50,384 nucleotides of DNA from Planctomycetota bacterium (GTDB taxonomy: Bacteria > Planctomycetota > Phycisphaerae > UBA1845). The stretch lies in contig JAJRSP010000040.1 of NCBI GenBank assembly GCA_024278775.1, forward strand, positions 1-50,384, read 5' to 3'. The translations under genes and the position numbers were made by a program. The first letter of the stretch is position 1, and every line of letters starts with the position of its first letter. The notes beneath the pieces are model-generated. The model had not been told where the DNA came from. It saw only the letters and a list, made by a program, of their open reading frames with translations, and searched no databases. Below, one piece after another: positions 1-8,066 of the stretch.

Positions 1-157
1 GACCAAGTAGGTTTTTCACGCTCGTGCCGGCTCTTAGACACATGGCAAAGGCGGGGGCGCATTGGGACAGTATGGGGACAGCAGCCCGAGAATGCTTGAA
101 GGCCCTGATCGCAAGTTGCTGCGAGTCAGAGCCTTACAAGCGGCCGTCAAAAAAGAA

Positions 158-244
158 CGGAGAGGGGGGGATTCGAACCCCCGGTACAGTTTCCCGCACA
201 CTGGTTTTCGAAACCAGCCCCTTCAGCCGCTCGGGCACCTCTCC
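158..244 (-). tRNA. tRNA-Ser (anticodon CGA)
   Basis: Read on the minus strand, the segment folds as a type II tRNA. It has a 7-bp acceptor stem (GGAGAGG with CCTCTCC), an anticodon stem CTGGT/ACCAG closing the loop TTCGAAA, an extra arm, and the T-loop GGTTCGAATCC. The loop gives anticodon CGA, which reads the serine codon UCG. The discriminator base is G and no CCA is encoded. The long variable arm is typical of serine tRNAs. The flanks show no integrase gene or obvious attachment-site repeat. Confidence 0.95.
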
Positions 245-611
245 GTATGAGTTTGATTCAAACGCTGACCTCAACGGTCGATTCTCACAGGCCAAACGTA
301 GTTTGCCTCGCGTTTCATCCTTGCTTGGCTGCGTGAGTATATACGAGATACAAACGGTGAGGAAGTACCGGGGCCGGGGTCTCCCTTCGGGATGTATGTC
401 ACGATCGGAGTGGACGGTTCGGCATGAAAAACGCGGCAGCATGGGGCTTCCGAATACCGCGGTGAGTGCGGCCCGCGTGCCGGCTCATGCCCCATCATGG
501 AAAGCCGCATGAACGGCCATATCCCGCGAAGATGTCCGTAATCCCTCCGACGCGCGTATGCGAACTTATGCGTGCTATAATCGACCGGTTCGCAGCATGA
601 AGGGCTTGGTG
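245..611. other. intergenic region without a convincing gene
   Basis: About 370 bases between the tRNA and the first protein gene. Short open frames exist on both strands, but none has a ribosome binding site or recognisable protein features. The only clear signal is the extended -10 element near its right end, listed separately. Confidence 0.6.
573..581 (+). promoter_or_regulatory. extended -10 promoter element
   Basis: TGCTATAAT is a consensus TATAAT (576-581) with the extended TGn. No good -35 is visible, as expected for extended -10 promoters. Transcription would begin near 588. That excludes the in-frame ATG at 558 as the start of the next gene and supports 597 or 612. Confidence 0.55.
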
Positions 612-1049
612 ATGGCTCAGGAAGACCCGAACAGATTGGTTGAGTGGCTGCTTGTGATCCGCGAGTATGTGCCTACGCTGCGCCGAGGGCTCGCCGATTG
701 GTGGGAGGCGGTCACCGCGGAGCCGGCTCTGCTCTGGGAAACACCGGCCGTCCGATACGGCGTGTATGGCGGCGCTGGTTTGCTGGCCGTGTGGCTCATA
801 AGCCTTGCGACCACGATGCTCACCCCACCCGAGCCGGAAGGGGCCAAGGCCGAGGCAACCTCAGCCGACTTCCATGTGATTTGTTCCAATCCCGAATGCC
901 ACAAGCACTTCGTGGTTCATCGCGAATTCGGGTTTCGTGAGTTCCCCGTGGAATGCCCGAAATGCAAAGAGCGTAAAGGGCTTCGGGCTGTGCCCTGCAC
1001 GGGTGACAATTGCACCCGGCGATGGATTCTACCCGGGCCGAATCCGTAA
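612..1049 (+). CDS. small membrane-anchored zinc-ribbon protein, unknown function
   Basis: The 145-residue product is not recognised as a named family. It has a soluble N-terminus, one hydrophobic segment near residues 57-73 (VYGGAGLLAVWLISLATTML), and a cysteine-rich C-terminus. The cysteines are arranged as CSNPEC, CPKC and CTGDNC, which looks like a zinc ribbon. Start 612 is chosen because AGGG lies 8 bases upstream and the extended -10 at 573-581 rules out the ATG at 558; the ATG at 597 remains possible. A second protein of the same design (one membrane helix plus zinc ribbon) lies at 38687. The two may belong to a planctomycete group of unknown role. Confidence 0.7.
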   Translation: MAQEDPNRLVEWLLVIREYVPTLRRGLADWWEAVTAEPALLWETPAVRYGVYGGAGLLAVWLISLATTMLTPPEPEGAKAEATSADFHVICSNPECHKHFVVHREFGFREFPVECPKCKERKGLRAVPCTGDNCTRRWILPGPNP

Positions 1050-1213
1050 ATGCTTGCACGTTGGCCGGCGGCGCGTCAGAGTGTGCCGTGCCTTGACGTA
1101 CCCCCGCGCGGCGCAGGGAAAAATGATACCGCTGGGTGGTGTGACAAGAACGGCGAACATTCGGCGCGCCGGGATGATGGCGAACAGCCAGGGGGCATAC
1201 GACAGGTAGCAAG

Positions 1214-1235
1214 CTCTTCGGGAGTAACCGAAGAG
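1214..1235 (+). repeat. perfect hairpin in the leader of the UreH-like gene
   Basis: CTCTTCGG and CCGAAGAG form an 8-bp stem around GAGTAA, followed by TGGGG. It lies 44 bases before the start codon of the next gene. The flank and stem resemble the hairpin at 29562-29594, so it may be a member of a dispersed hairpin family or a leader regulatory structure. No U-tract follows, so it is not a terminator. Confidence 0.45.
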
Positions 1236-1278
1236 TGGGGTGTCCGCCTTAGCTTGTTGAGCAAGGAGAGATGCGGTC

Positions 1279-1998
1279 GTGAATGACAACCTCTGGTTCC
1301 TTTTAGCCACTGCGGTTTCTGTTGCGTTTGTCCATACAGTCCTCGGCCCGGACCACTACGTACCCTTCGTCGTCTTTGCGAAGGCGCGCCGTTGGAGCAC
1401 GACCAAAACGATCGCCGTTACGGTGGCATGCGGGATCGGCCACGTACTCAGTTCCGTCGCACTCGGCATGATTGGCATCGCGTTTGGGGTGGGGCTTTTC
1501 AAGCTCGAAGCGATCGAGGCGGCCCGTGGGACGCTGGCCGGTTGGCTGCTGCTGGCATTCGGGCTGGTCTATTTCGCCTGGGGTGTGAGACGTGCGATCC
1601 GCCATCAACCGCACACCCATTGGCATGCGCATGCCGACGGCGTCGTGCATACGCACGAACACCAACACACCGGCGAACATATCCACGTTCATGACGACGC
1701 GGACGCGAAGCCCTCGCTGACGCCGTGGATTCTGTTCACGATCTTTGTGTTCGGCCCGTGCGAGCCGCTGATCCCGATCGTGATGTACCCGGCCGCGACC
1801 GGCAGCACCGCCCATGTTATACTTGTGACACTCGTCTTCGGCATCACCACGATAGGGACGATGACCGCGATCGTTCTCTTGTCCGTGTACAGCGCCGACC
1901 GAATCCCCAAAGTGTTTGGCCGCTTCGAGCACTATGGACATGCGGCGGCCGGATTCGCGCTGGTTCTCTGTGGCGTAGCCATCCAGCTTGGTCTGTAA
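1279..1998 (+). CDS. UreH/NicO-type metal transporter (urease accessory protein UreH-like)
   Basis: Predicted inner-membrane transporter of 239 residues. The first helix carries HTVLGPDHYVPF, matching the H-x4-GPDH signature of the UreH/RcnA/TauE-like superfamily, whose better-known members move nickel or cobalt. A central loop (about residues 111-137) is packed with histidines in HTH, HAHA, HTHEH and HIHVH runs, as in metal-handling members. About six hydrophobic segments are visible. The start is GTG with AAGGAG 8 bases upstream. The substrate cannot be assigned: no urease, hydrogenase or cobalamin genes are nearby. The 3' end is partly repeated just downstream (2094-2165). Confidence 0.8.
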   Translation: MNDNLWFLLATAVSVAFVHTVLGPDHYVPFVVFAKARRWSTTKTIAVTVACGIGHVLSSVALGMIGIAFGVGLFKLEAIEAARGTLAGWLLLAFGLVYFAWGVRRAIRHQPHTHWHAHADGVVHTHEHQHTGEHIHVHDDADAKPSLTPWILFTIFVFGPCEPLIPIVMYPAATGSTAHVILVTLVFGITTIGTMTAIVLLSVYSADRIPKVFGRFEHYGHAAAGFALVLCGVAIQLGL

Positions 1999-2051
1999 GA
2001 TCGGCGCAGGCGACATGGTCGAGTGGGGGACTGCATTTTTTCGTATGTTCG

Positions 2052-2088
2052 TCCCCCACCCTTTGCCTTGGGGCAAAGAATGGGGCAC
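2052..2088 (+). repeat. imperfect hairpin, dispersed small repeat
   Basis: CCCCACCCTTTGCC pairs imperfectly with GGCAAAGAATGGGG across a short loop. It lies between the UreH-like gene and the partial copy of that gene's 3' end. The pattern (CCCCAYCCTT, loop, AAGGGTGGGG-like arm) recurs at 29562-29594. Confidence 0.5.
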
Positions 2089-2093
2089 CCGCT

Positions 2094-2165
2094 CTGGTTC
2101 TCTGCGGTGTGGCCATCCAGCTTGGTTCATAAGAATCGACACATGCAACACGCTCGGGTGTTTCG
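2094..2165 (+). repeat. degenerate duplicate of the 3' end of the UreH-like gene
   Basis: The bases from CTGGTTCTCTG through the stop codon and beyond resemble 1961-2030, about 135 bases upstream. In one frame the copy still reads LVLCGVAIQLG before a stop, as in the true gene end. Similarity continues past the stop, so this is a DNA-level duplication and not a shared protein motif. The hairpin at 2052-2088 sits between the copies. Confidence 0.65.
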
Positions 2166-2250
2166 GATCGGGCGCGACTGGGCAACCACGCGCAAACCGG
2201 ATACGGTGGTGTTGCGTATGGTGCATACCGTGAAGGAACAGGAGAAACCT

Positions 2251-5154
2251 ATGCCACGATCATCGTTACGATTATTCATCGCGTTGTTTTTTGTTTCGGC
2301 CGTTTTTGGGGGATGCCGGACCTCGAACTCGATCACCGGTATGTTGTTGGCCGGTTTTTCGACAGACTCCGAACCTGCGGAACCGATGACGACCGAATCA
2401 TCGGAACTGCAGGAGACCGAACCATCGGAAAGCGTCACGCCGGCACCGGCAACCCCGAAGGTCGTACCGCAAGCCACAGGTCCGCGAACACTCCGCGAGA
2501 GTGATCTGAAAGGTCTGTCCTGGCGCAGCATCGGACCGGCCAACATGGGCGGGCGCGTGGCCGACATCGCCGTGGCTCCGGGAAACCCCAAGGCCTTTTT
2601 CGTGGCGTTTGGCACCGGCGGTCTCTGGAAAACCACCAACGCCGGCATCACCTTCTCGCCGGTTTTCGATGACAAGGAGACCGCTTCGATCGGTGCAGTG
2701 GTGGTCGCGGACGCGCCGCCCGACTGGAGCGGATGGGCGGAAGAAAAGAAAGACGATGACGCAGACGACGAGTCGCCCGACAAGGAGGACGAAAAAGGCA
2801 AGGCGAAGATCGTCTGGGTTGGCACGGGTGAGGGCAACGGACGCAACAGCTCCTCCTGGGGGCATGGTGTCTATGTTTCTACCGACGGCGGTGGCGAATT
2901 CAAACACGTCGGATTGGAAGCCACGCATGACATTCCGCAGATGGAGGTCGATCCGCGCGACCCGGACGTCTGCTATGCGGCCGCCATGGGACATCTGTGG
3001 GGGGCGAACGAGGAACGGGGGCTCTACAAAACCACCGATCGCGGCAAGACCTGGCACAAAATCCTCTACGTCGACAACACCACCGGGTGTTGTGATGTGC
3101 GTGTGGACCCGAACCATCCGGACACGGTTTACGCGGCCATGTACACCCGGCAGCGGCATGCGTATAGCTTTCTCAGCGGCGGACCGAACGGCGGCATTTT
3201 TCGTTCTGACGACGCCGGCCAGACGTGGAAAAAACTGACCGAAGGCCTCCCCGCCGAGACCGGGCGCATCGGCTTGGACCTTTATCTGAAAAACCCAAAC
3301 ATCATCTACGCAATGGTCGAATCGGACGTTGGCGGTCGGAGTGTCGGTGCGTGGCATAACAACAGCAAGGCCGGGGGCGTCTTTCGCTCTGAAGATCGCG
3401 GCGACACCTGGACGCGCATGAACCAATTCTCTCCCCGGCCGTTCTACTTCTCTCGTATCCGCGTAGACCCGACCGACGACCAGCGCGTCTACGTGCCGGG
3501 TTGGGGGCTTAGCGTCTCGGACGACGGCGGGACACACTTTCGACACGGGCTGGCCTCGATCGTTCACGTGGACTTTCACGCGATGTGGATCGACCCTGGC
3601 GATCACGACCACCTGTTGGTCGGCACCGACGGCGGGCTTTATGAATCCTGGGACCGTGGCAAGGCGTGGGACTTTCACAACCAGATGGCCGTCGGACAGT
3701 TTTACAACATCACGGTTGATCTGTCGGACCCGTACCGCGTCGGCGGTGGTCTGCAAGACAACGGATCCTGGATCGGACCGAGCGAATCACTCAGGCAGAC
3801 CGGACCCGACACGCTCGGCGCACCGGGCAAGGCCATCACTAATGCCGACTGGGATTTCATCAGCGGCGGAGACGGCTTTCACGTGGCGTTCGATCCGCAA
3901 GACTCCCATGTCATCTATGCGGAGAGCCAGGGCGGCGAAATCGTTCGCATTCATCAGGATACCGGCAAACGCAAGCGTCTGATCCCCGCGCCCAAAGAGG
4001 GGGAGCCGCGCTACCGATTCAACTGGAACGCTCCGTTTTTCATCTCGCCCCATGACCCGACGACGCTCTACCACGGCGGTAACTACGTCTTCAAGTTTAC
4101 CGAACGCGGCAACAACTGGACGCGCATCAGTGAAGACCTCTCCGCGCGGGAGCTGGACAAAATCATCACCGTTGGTTCCGAAGCAGAAACGTATGGTACC
4201 GTCGTATCACTGTCCGAAAGCCCGCTCACCAAGGGCATGCTCTGGGCCGGGACCGACGACGGTCTGATCCATGTGACGACTAACGACGGCGCAGCGTGGA
4301 ACAACGTCACACCGCCCGAGGTAGCTGGTCGGTACATCTCCAAGATCGAGCCCTCCCACCACGAACCGGATACCGCCTACGTCTCGGTCGATGGACATCG
4401 CAGTGACGACATGAACCCGCATATTCTCATGACGACGGATGCCGGCGCGAGCTGGACCGACATCACCGGCGATCTTCCCGAGGGGTCATCGGTGAAGGTC
4501 GTGCGAGAAGACTTGCAAAACGAAAACGTCTTGTATTGCGGCACCGAGCGGGCGGCCTATGTCAGCATCAACCGCGGGCAATCATGGGTGAAACTCAACG
4601 GCAAGACGCTCCCCACGGTGGCCGTGGATGACTTGGTGATCCAGCCTCGCGAGACGGACCTCGTGGCCGGCACGCACGGGCGATCGGTCTACATCCTGGA
4701 TGATGTCTCTCCGCTTTCGCAACTCACCCCGGACGTACTCCGCAGCCCGCTCCACCTGTTCGACATCCCCGACGGCAAGCCGCGCATCTACCAGCCCTAT
4801 GGCGGACTTTGGTCGGATCGCATGTTCCGCGCGCCGAACAAGGCGATGGGGGCTCGGATCAGTTATTGGGTGGGCGACTATACGGGCGACGAGGTCAAGG
4901 TGACCATCGCCGACGAACACGGGACGAAAATCCGCTCGCTCACCGGGACGAACCGACCGGGCATCAACCGCGTGATTTGGGATCTTCAGGATGACCCGAA
5001 GCAGCGTCTGCAGAGCTTCGGCGGTGGCGGGCAGACTCAGTTCGTACCGCCGGGAACCTACAAGGTGAGTCTGTCGATGGGCAAAGCCAAGGCCAAGGGC
5101 ACGGTGAACGTGCTTCCCAGCCCGATCGAGGACACCCCGATCGAGACCCCATAG
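2251..5154 (+). CDS. BNR/Asp-box repeat (VPS10/sortilin-like) beta-propeller lipoprotein
   Basis: A 967-residue exported protein. The N-terminus has a hydrophobic stretch ending in AVFGGC, a probable though non-ideal lipobox. A Thr/Pro/Glu-rich linker follows, then propeller blades with repeated Asp-box motifs: TTDRGKTW, SDDAGQTW, SEDRGDTW, TTDAGASW and INRGQSW. The opening WRSIGPANMGGRVADIAV is typical of the large BNR-repeat 'glycosyl hydrolase' proteins of environmental bacteria; catalysis is unproven for that group. An acidic insert (EEKKDDDADDESPDKED) interrupts an early blade near residues 167-190. The C-terminus looks like a FlgD-type Ig-like domain (VIWDLQDDPKQR). The start is the ATG at 2251 with AGGAG upstream; the frame stays open to 2023, but that extension has no signal peptide. 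Confidence 0.8.
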   Translation: MPRSSLRLFIALFFVSAVFGGCRTSNSITGMLLAGFSTDSEPAEPMTTESSELQETEPSESVTPAPATPKVVPQATGPRTLRESDLKGLSWRSIGPANMGGRVADIAVAPGNPKAFFVAFGTGGLWKTTNAGITFSPVFDDKETASIGAVVVADAPPDWSGWAEEKKDDDADDESPDKEDEKGKAKIVWVGTGEGNGRNSSSWGHGVYVSTDGGGEFKHVGLEATHDIPQMEVDPRDPDVCYAAAMGHLWGANEERGLYKTTDRGKTWHKILYVDNTTGCCDVRVDPNHPDTVYAAMYTRQRHAYSFLSGGPNGGIFRSDDAGQTWKKLTEGLPAETGRIGLDLYLKNPNIIYAMVESDVGGRSVGAWHNNSKAGGVFRSEDRGDTWTRMNQFSPRPFYFSRIRVDPTDDQRVYVPGWGLSVSDDGGTHFRHGLASIVHVDFHAMWIDPGDHDHLLVGTDGGLYESWDRGKAWDFHNQMAVGQFYNITVDLSDPYRVGGGLQDNGSWIGPSESLRQTGPDTLGAPGKAITNADWDFISGGDGFHVAFDPQDSHVIYAESQGGEIVRIHQDTGKRKRLIPAPKEGEPRYRFNWNAPFFISPHDPTTLYHGGNYVFKFTERGNNWTRISEDLSARELDKIITVGSEAETYGTVVSLSESPLTKGMLWAGTDDGLIHVTTNDGAAWNNVTPPEVAGRYISKIEPSHHEPDTAYVSVDGHRSDDMNPHILMTTDAGASWTDITGDLPEGSSVKVVREDLQNENVLYCGTERAAYVSINRGQSWVKLNGKTLPTVAVDDLVIQPRETDLVAGTHGRSVYILDDVSPLSQLTPDVLRSPLHLFDIPDGKPRIYQPYGGLWSDRMFRAPNKAMGARISYWVGDYTGDEVKVTIADEHGTKIRSLTGTNRPGINRVIWDLQDDPKQRLQSFGGGGQTQFVPPGTYKVSLSMGKAKAKGTVNVLPSPIEDTPIETP

Positions 5155-5190
5155 CCACACGGGCTTATGAGACAATGCGGACAAGCGAGG

Positions 5191-5230
5191 AAAAAAAGAG
5201 CCGGGCGACTGTGGTGGAGTCGTCCGGCCC
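5191..5230 (-). terminator. rho-independent terminator for rpsN-rpmE2
   Basis: On the minus strand, GCCGGACGACT and AGTCGCCCGGC form a strong stem closed by a short loop, followed directly by CTC and seven T residues. It begins about 28 bases after the rpmE2 stop codon. On the plus strand only TTT follows the stem, so the signal mainly serves the minus-strand genes. Confidence 0.85.
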
Positions 5231-5257
5231 TTTGTGTATTGGGTCTGTTTGTGGTCG

Positions 5258-5521
5258 CTATTTTTTCTTCTTCTTGAAGTAGTCCGAACCGAACTTCTTC
5301 TCGAACTTTTCTACACGACCGGCTACCCCGACCCGCTTGTCCGAACCGGTATAAAACGGATGGGTGGCGCTGGAGATTTCCAGCTTGATTACCGGGTACT
5401 CTTTTCCTTCGAACTCGATGGTCTGTTTGGTTTTGGCCGTGGACCGGGAGAGAAACTTAAAGTCTCCGGCCACGTCATAGAAAACCACTTCCCGATAATC
5501 CGGGTGAATATCTTTTTTCAT
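5258..5521 (-). CDS. rpmE2: 50S ribosomal protein L31, type B
   Basis: The 87-residue protein begins [16 protein letters not shown] and contains [20 protein letters not shown] and [11 protein letters not shown], the standard pattern of L31. It lacks the CxxC zinc motif of type A L31, which places it in the zinc-independent type B group. The start is the ATG at 5521, preceded by AAAGAGG. It lies downstream of rpsN on the same strand and ahead of a strong terminator. In many bacteria type B L31 is induced under zinc limitation by Zur. No palindromic Zur-like site was visible here, so that regulation is only a possibility. Confidence 0.95.
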   Translation of the reverse strand: MKKDIHPDYREVVFYDVAGDFKFLSRSTAKTKQTIEFEGKEYPVIKLEISSATHPFYTGSDKRVGVAGRVEKFEKKFGSDYFKKKKK

Positions 5522-5653
5522 GGGTAACGCCTCTTTACCTGGTGTTGGCGAACCGCGCCGGGGCGACCGCAAAACCGCTCGTGAGCCGGGTATGGTTTCA
5601 CTTATCGGAGCGAAACGCAGCGGTCGCAGTGACACGCTCACCAGCCCCAATGA

Positions 5654-5923
5654 CTACCAACTGGCCTTTCGCATTCCGGGGATCTTGCCTTCCAGCGCAA
5701 GCTCGCGAAGCATGATCCGAGAGATTCCAAACTTACGATATACCGCGTGGCTACGGCCGGTCATTCCGCAAAGCCGCACCAAGCGCGTTCGGCTCGAATT
5801 ACGCGGCAGCTTAGCCAGCGCCGCGTAGTCGCCCTCTTTCTTCAGCGCCGCACGCCGCTCGGCGTACTTCTTGACGAGCTTCTCGCACTTCTTCATCTTG
5901 TTGATTTTCGACAACACACCCAT
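5654..5923 (-). CDS. rpsN: 30S ribosomal protein S14 (zinc-free C- type)
   Basis: The 89-residue protein has the S14 signature [23 protein letters not shown] and ends [11 protein letters not shown]. The paired CxxC zinc ligands of S14 type Z are absent, so this is the C- form. It uses the ATG at 5923 with GGAG 9 bases upstream; the in-frame GTG at 5929 is too close to that site. It is transcribed with rpmE2, 132 bases downstream, from a promoter at 5959-5987. An S14 gene next to L31 and away from the large ribosomal clusters resembles zinc-sparing paralogue sets, but it could also be the only S14 copy. Confidence 0.93.
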   Translation of the reverse strand: MGVLSKINKMKKCEKLVKKYAERRAALKKEGDYAALAKLPRNSSRTRLVRLCGMTGRSHAVYRKFGISRIMLRELALEGKIPGMRKASW

Positions 5924-5958
5924 TCGCACTCACTCCTTCAGTCAGAACAGAATCGCGC

Positions 5959-5987
5959 AGAGTACAGGCTCTTCCCTCTTTTGACAA
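5959..5987 (-). promoter_or_regulatory. sigma-70-like promoter of rpsN-rpmE2
   Basis: On the minus strand, TTGTCA (5987-5982) and TACTCT (5964-5959) are separated by 17 bases. Transcription would begin near 5952, giving a leader of roughly 30 bases ahead of the ribosome binding site. Confidence 0.5.
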
Positions 5988-6159
5988 TCCCTCAAATGGG
6001 ATAACCGAAACAAATGTCCCCCTGCGATCGCCGGAAATACAGCGTGACTGGATTTAATTGGTGTTGGGTGGCTGTCAAAGGCTTTGGTGATCCGGTACGC
6101 TGACGGCATGTCTCGTCTTGGTTTGGCGATTCCTGTTTTCGGCCGAGAAAAGGAGTGTG

Positions 6160-7512
6160 ATGACGATGCAAATCCTCCCATGGTCCCTCGCGTCGCTGCT
6201 GATCTTCTGTTCTGCTTCCGTGGCGGGCGAGGTTCAATCACATTATCGCGACGACTTGGCGGTACTTGTGGATCGCCAGACGCAGAGCCGCTTGAACGGT
6301 TGGCTTGCCTACTACAAGGATTTGCATACCCATCCCGAGCTGTCACTCGACGAGCATGAATCGGCGGAAAAGATGGCCGATCGTTTGCGTAAGGCCGGGT
6401 ATGACGTCACCACCGGCGTGGGCGGGCAGGGTGTTGTCGGGATGCTGAAAAACGGCGACGGTCCGACGGTATTCATTCGCGGTGACATGGACGCGCTTCC
6501 CATCGGGGAGGAAACCGGCCTTCCGTATGCCAGCCACGTTCAGGTCACTCGTGAAGACGGTCAGATCGTCGGGGCGATGCACGCCTGCGGTCACGATGTG
6601 CATCAGACCTGCCTGGTCGGCACGGCGGAGTTGCTTGCCGGTCTGCGTGACCGATGGGCGGGTACGGTGATGATCGTGGCGCAGCCGGCCGAGGAAATCG
6701 GCACTGGGGCGCGTACCATGCTCGAAGACCATCTTTTCGACCGGTTCGGCAAACCCGATTATTTGTTGGCGCTTCACGTGTCGGCGTCGCACCCGGCGGG
6801 CACGATTGCGCACACCTCCGGATGGGCGCTGGCCAATGTGGACTCGGTGGATATCACGATCTTCGGTCGCGGTGGGCATGGCTCGCGTCCGCACGAAGCG
6901 ATTGATCCGGTCGTGGCGGCGGCTCAGGTGGTGGTGTCGCTCCAGACGATCGTCAGCCGCCGCGTGGATCCAAAGGAACCGGCCGTCATCACCGTCGGCT
7001 CATTTTACGCCGGATCAAAACACAACATCATCCCCGACGAGGCGACGCTACAACTCACGGTCCGGTCCTACACCGACGACACGCGGCGCATTTTGCTCGA
7101 CGGTATTCGCGACGTGACGATCCACACGGCCCGCGCGATGGGCTGCAAGAGAGACCCGATCGTCCACGTTCGCGAAACGGAGTTTACCCCCGCGACCTAC
7201 AACGATCCGGCTCTGGCCGCGGCGGCCGTCAAGGTGTTTGAACGCGTGGTCGGTAAGGAACAGACGTTGGCTCGTGAAGCCGTCATGGGCGGCGAAGACT
7301 TCGGAAGATTCCCGAGACAAGCCGGAGCGCCGGGTTTCATCTTCTGGCTTGGTGCGGTGAAGCATGATTTGTATGAAGCGAGCCGTCGTCCGGATGGTCC
7401 GGTGCTGCCGTCTCTACACTCCAGCAAGTTCGCCCCCGATCCCGAGCCGACAATCCCCACCGGCGTACGCGGTATGACTTCGTTGGCGCTATCGCTGTTG
7501 CACACCAGGTAA
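6160..7512 (+). CDS. secreted M20D amidohydrolase (hippurate / N-acyl-amino-acid hydrolase-like)
   Basis: The 450-residue enzyme resembles metal-dependent hydrolases that remove acyl groups from amino acids. A signal peptide is visible (PWSLASLLIFCSASVAG), so it should act outside the cytoplasm. Family motifs are present: HTHPELS, RGDMDALPIGE, the metal-binding HACGHDVH, the catalytic AEEIGTGA, and the lid-domain segment GRGGHGSRPHEAIDPV. A late MGGEDFGRF carries the C-terminal metal ligand region. Two starts fit the AGGAG at 6151-6155: ATG 6160 (4 bases) and ATG 6166 (10 bases). No transporter or peptidase partner is adjacent, so the substrate is unknown. Confidence 0.88.
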   Translation: MTMQILPWSLASLLIFCSASVAGEVQSHYRDDLAVLVDRQTQSRLNGWLAYYKDLHTHPELSLDEHESAEKMADRLRKAGYDVTTGVGGQGVVGMLKNGDGPTVFIRGDMDALPIGEETGLPYASHVQVTREDGQIVGAMHACGHDVHQTCLVGTAELLAGLRDRWAGTVMIVAQPAEEIGTGARTMLEDHLFDRFGKPDYLLALHVSASHPAGTIAHTSGWALANVDSVDITIFGRGGHGSRPHEAIDPVVAAAQVVVSLQTIVSRRVDPKEPAVITVGSFYAGSKHNIIPDEATLQLTVRSYTDDTRRILLDGIRDVTIHTARAMGCKRDPIVHVRETEFTPATYNDPALAAAAVKVFERVVGKEQTLAREAVMGGEDFGRFPRQAGAPGFIFWLGAVKHDLYEASRRPDGPVLPSLHSSKFAPDPEPTIPTGVRGMTSLALSLLHTR

Positions 7513-8066
7513 CGCGTTCGTCGGCTTGCGGTCATCCCGTCTGTGCCGCGCGTCCCCGATGGTTCGGTTCTTCCGGAAGGGCCGCGAGATGGCTTTGTGA
7601 CGCCTGCGGGTGTTTTGGACCATCCGGGCGGGGCGGGTCCGATACACGATACGTTTCATTTCCGGGAGTGCGTTTCCGTGGATTAGCGAATCGCCGCGGT
7701 TGATTGTGTCGATAACCGCTGCGCGGGGTTTTGGCCCGTTTTTCATATGGATACGTGACGAGGTGGCGGTGAATACCACGCCCCAAATCCAAACGAGGGA
7801 GTCGGTGGCAGTCGGGCTACCGGTGTTGTTTCGTTCGATCCGCCAACGTACGACGAGTGAAGTGTCGGATGCGTATGATATCGGCCCCCACAGGTGGCTG
7901 ATGGAGAACGCCGGTGAGGACGGTTCTCCGGGTGAATCACATTTTTGGCATGAAGGCTTGCAACCACGTGGTTATGAATCGCACAAGTTGGCATCCGAGC
8001 CGTTTCTTGTCTTCGAATCCATCAGACAGCGTCAACGAAACGGGCCATCGGCAAGAGGGTTAACCA
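7513..8066. other. intergenic region without a convincing gene
   Basis: About 550 bases between the amidohydrolase and the hybrid kinase. Open frames occur on both strands, the longest plus one at 7610-8089. They overlap one another, lack ribosome binding sites and have no domain-like composition. The segment may hold the promoter of the kinase; no clear pair of -35/-10 boxes was found. Confidence 0.55.

Noticed and set aside
1050..1278. A possible cobalamin or Ni/Co riboswitch before the UreH-like gene
   Set aside because: AGCCAGGGGGCATAC is faintly like a B12 box and GACAGG like part of a NiCo element, but the other conserved blocks are missing. An Infernal search with the cobalamin and NiCo models would settle it; a significant hit would revive the idea.
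5924..6020. A Zur-type palindrome ahead of rpsN
   Set aside because: No AT-rich dyad of the known Zur types was found in this stretch; only the promoter boxes are clear.
7946..7962. A sigma-54-like element before the hybrid kinase (TGGCATGAAGGCTTGCA)
   Set aside because: The GG and GC are separated by eleven bases instead of ten, so the spacing is wrong.
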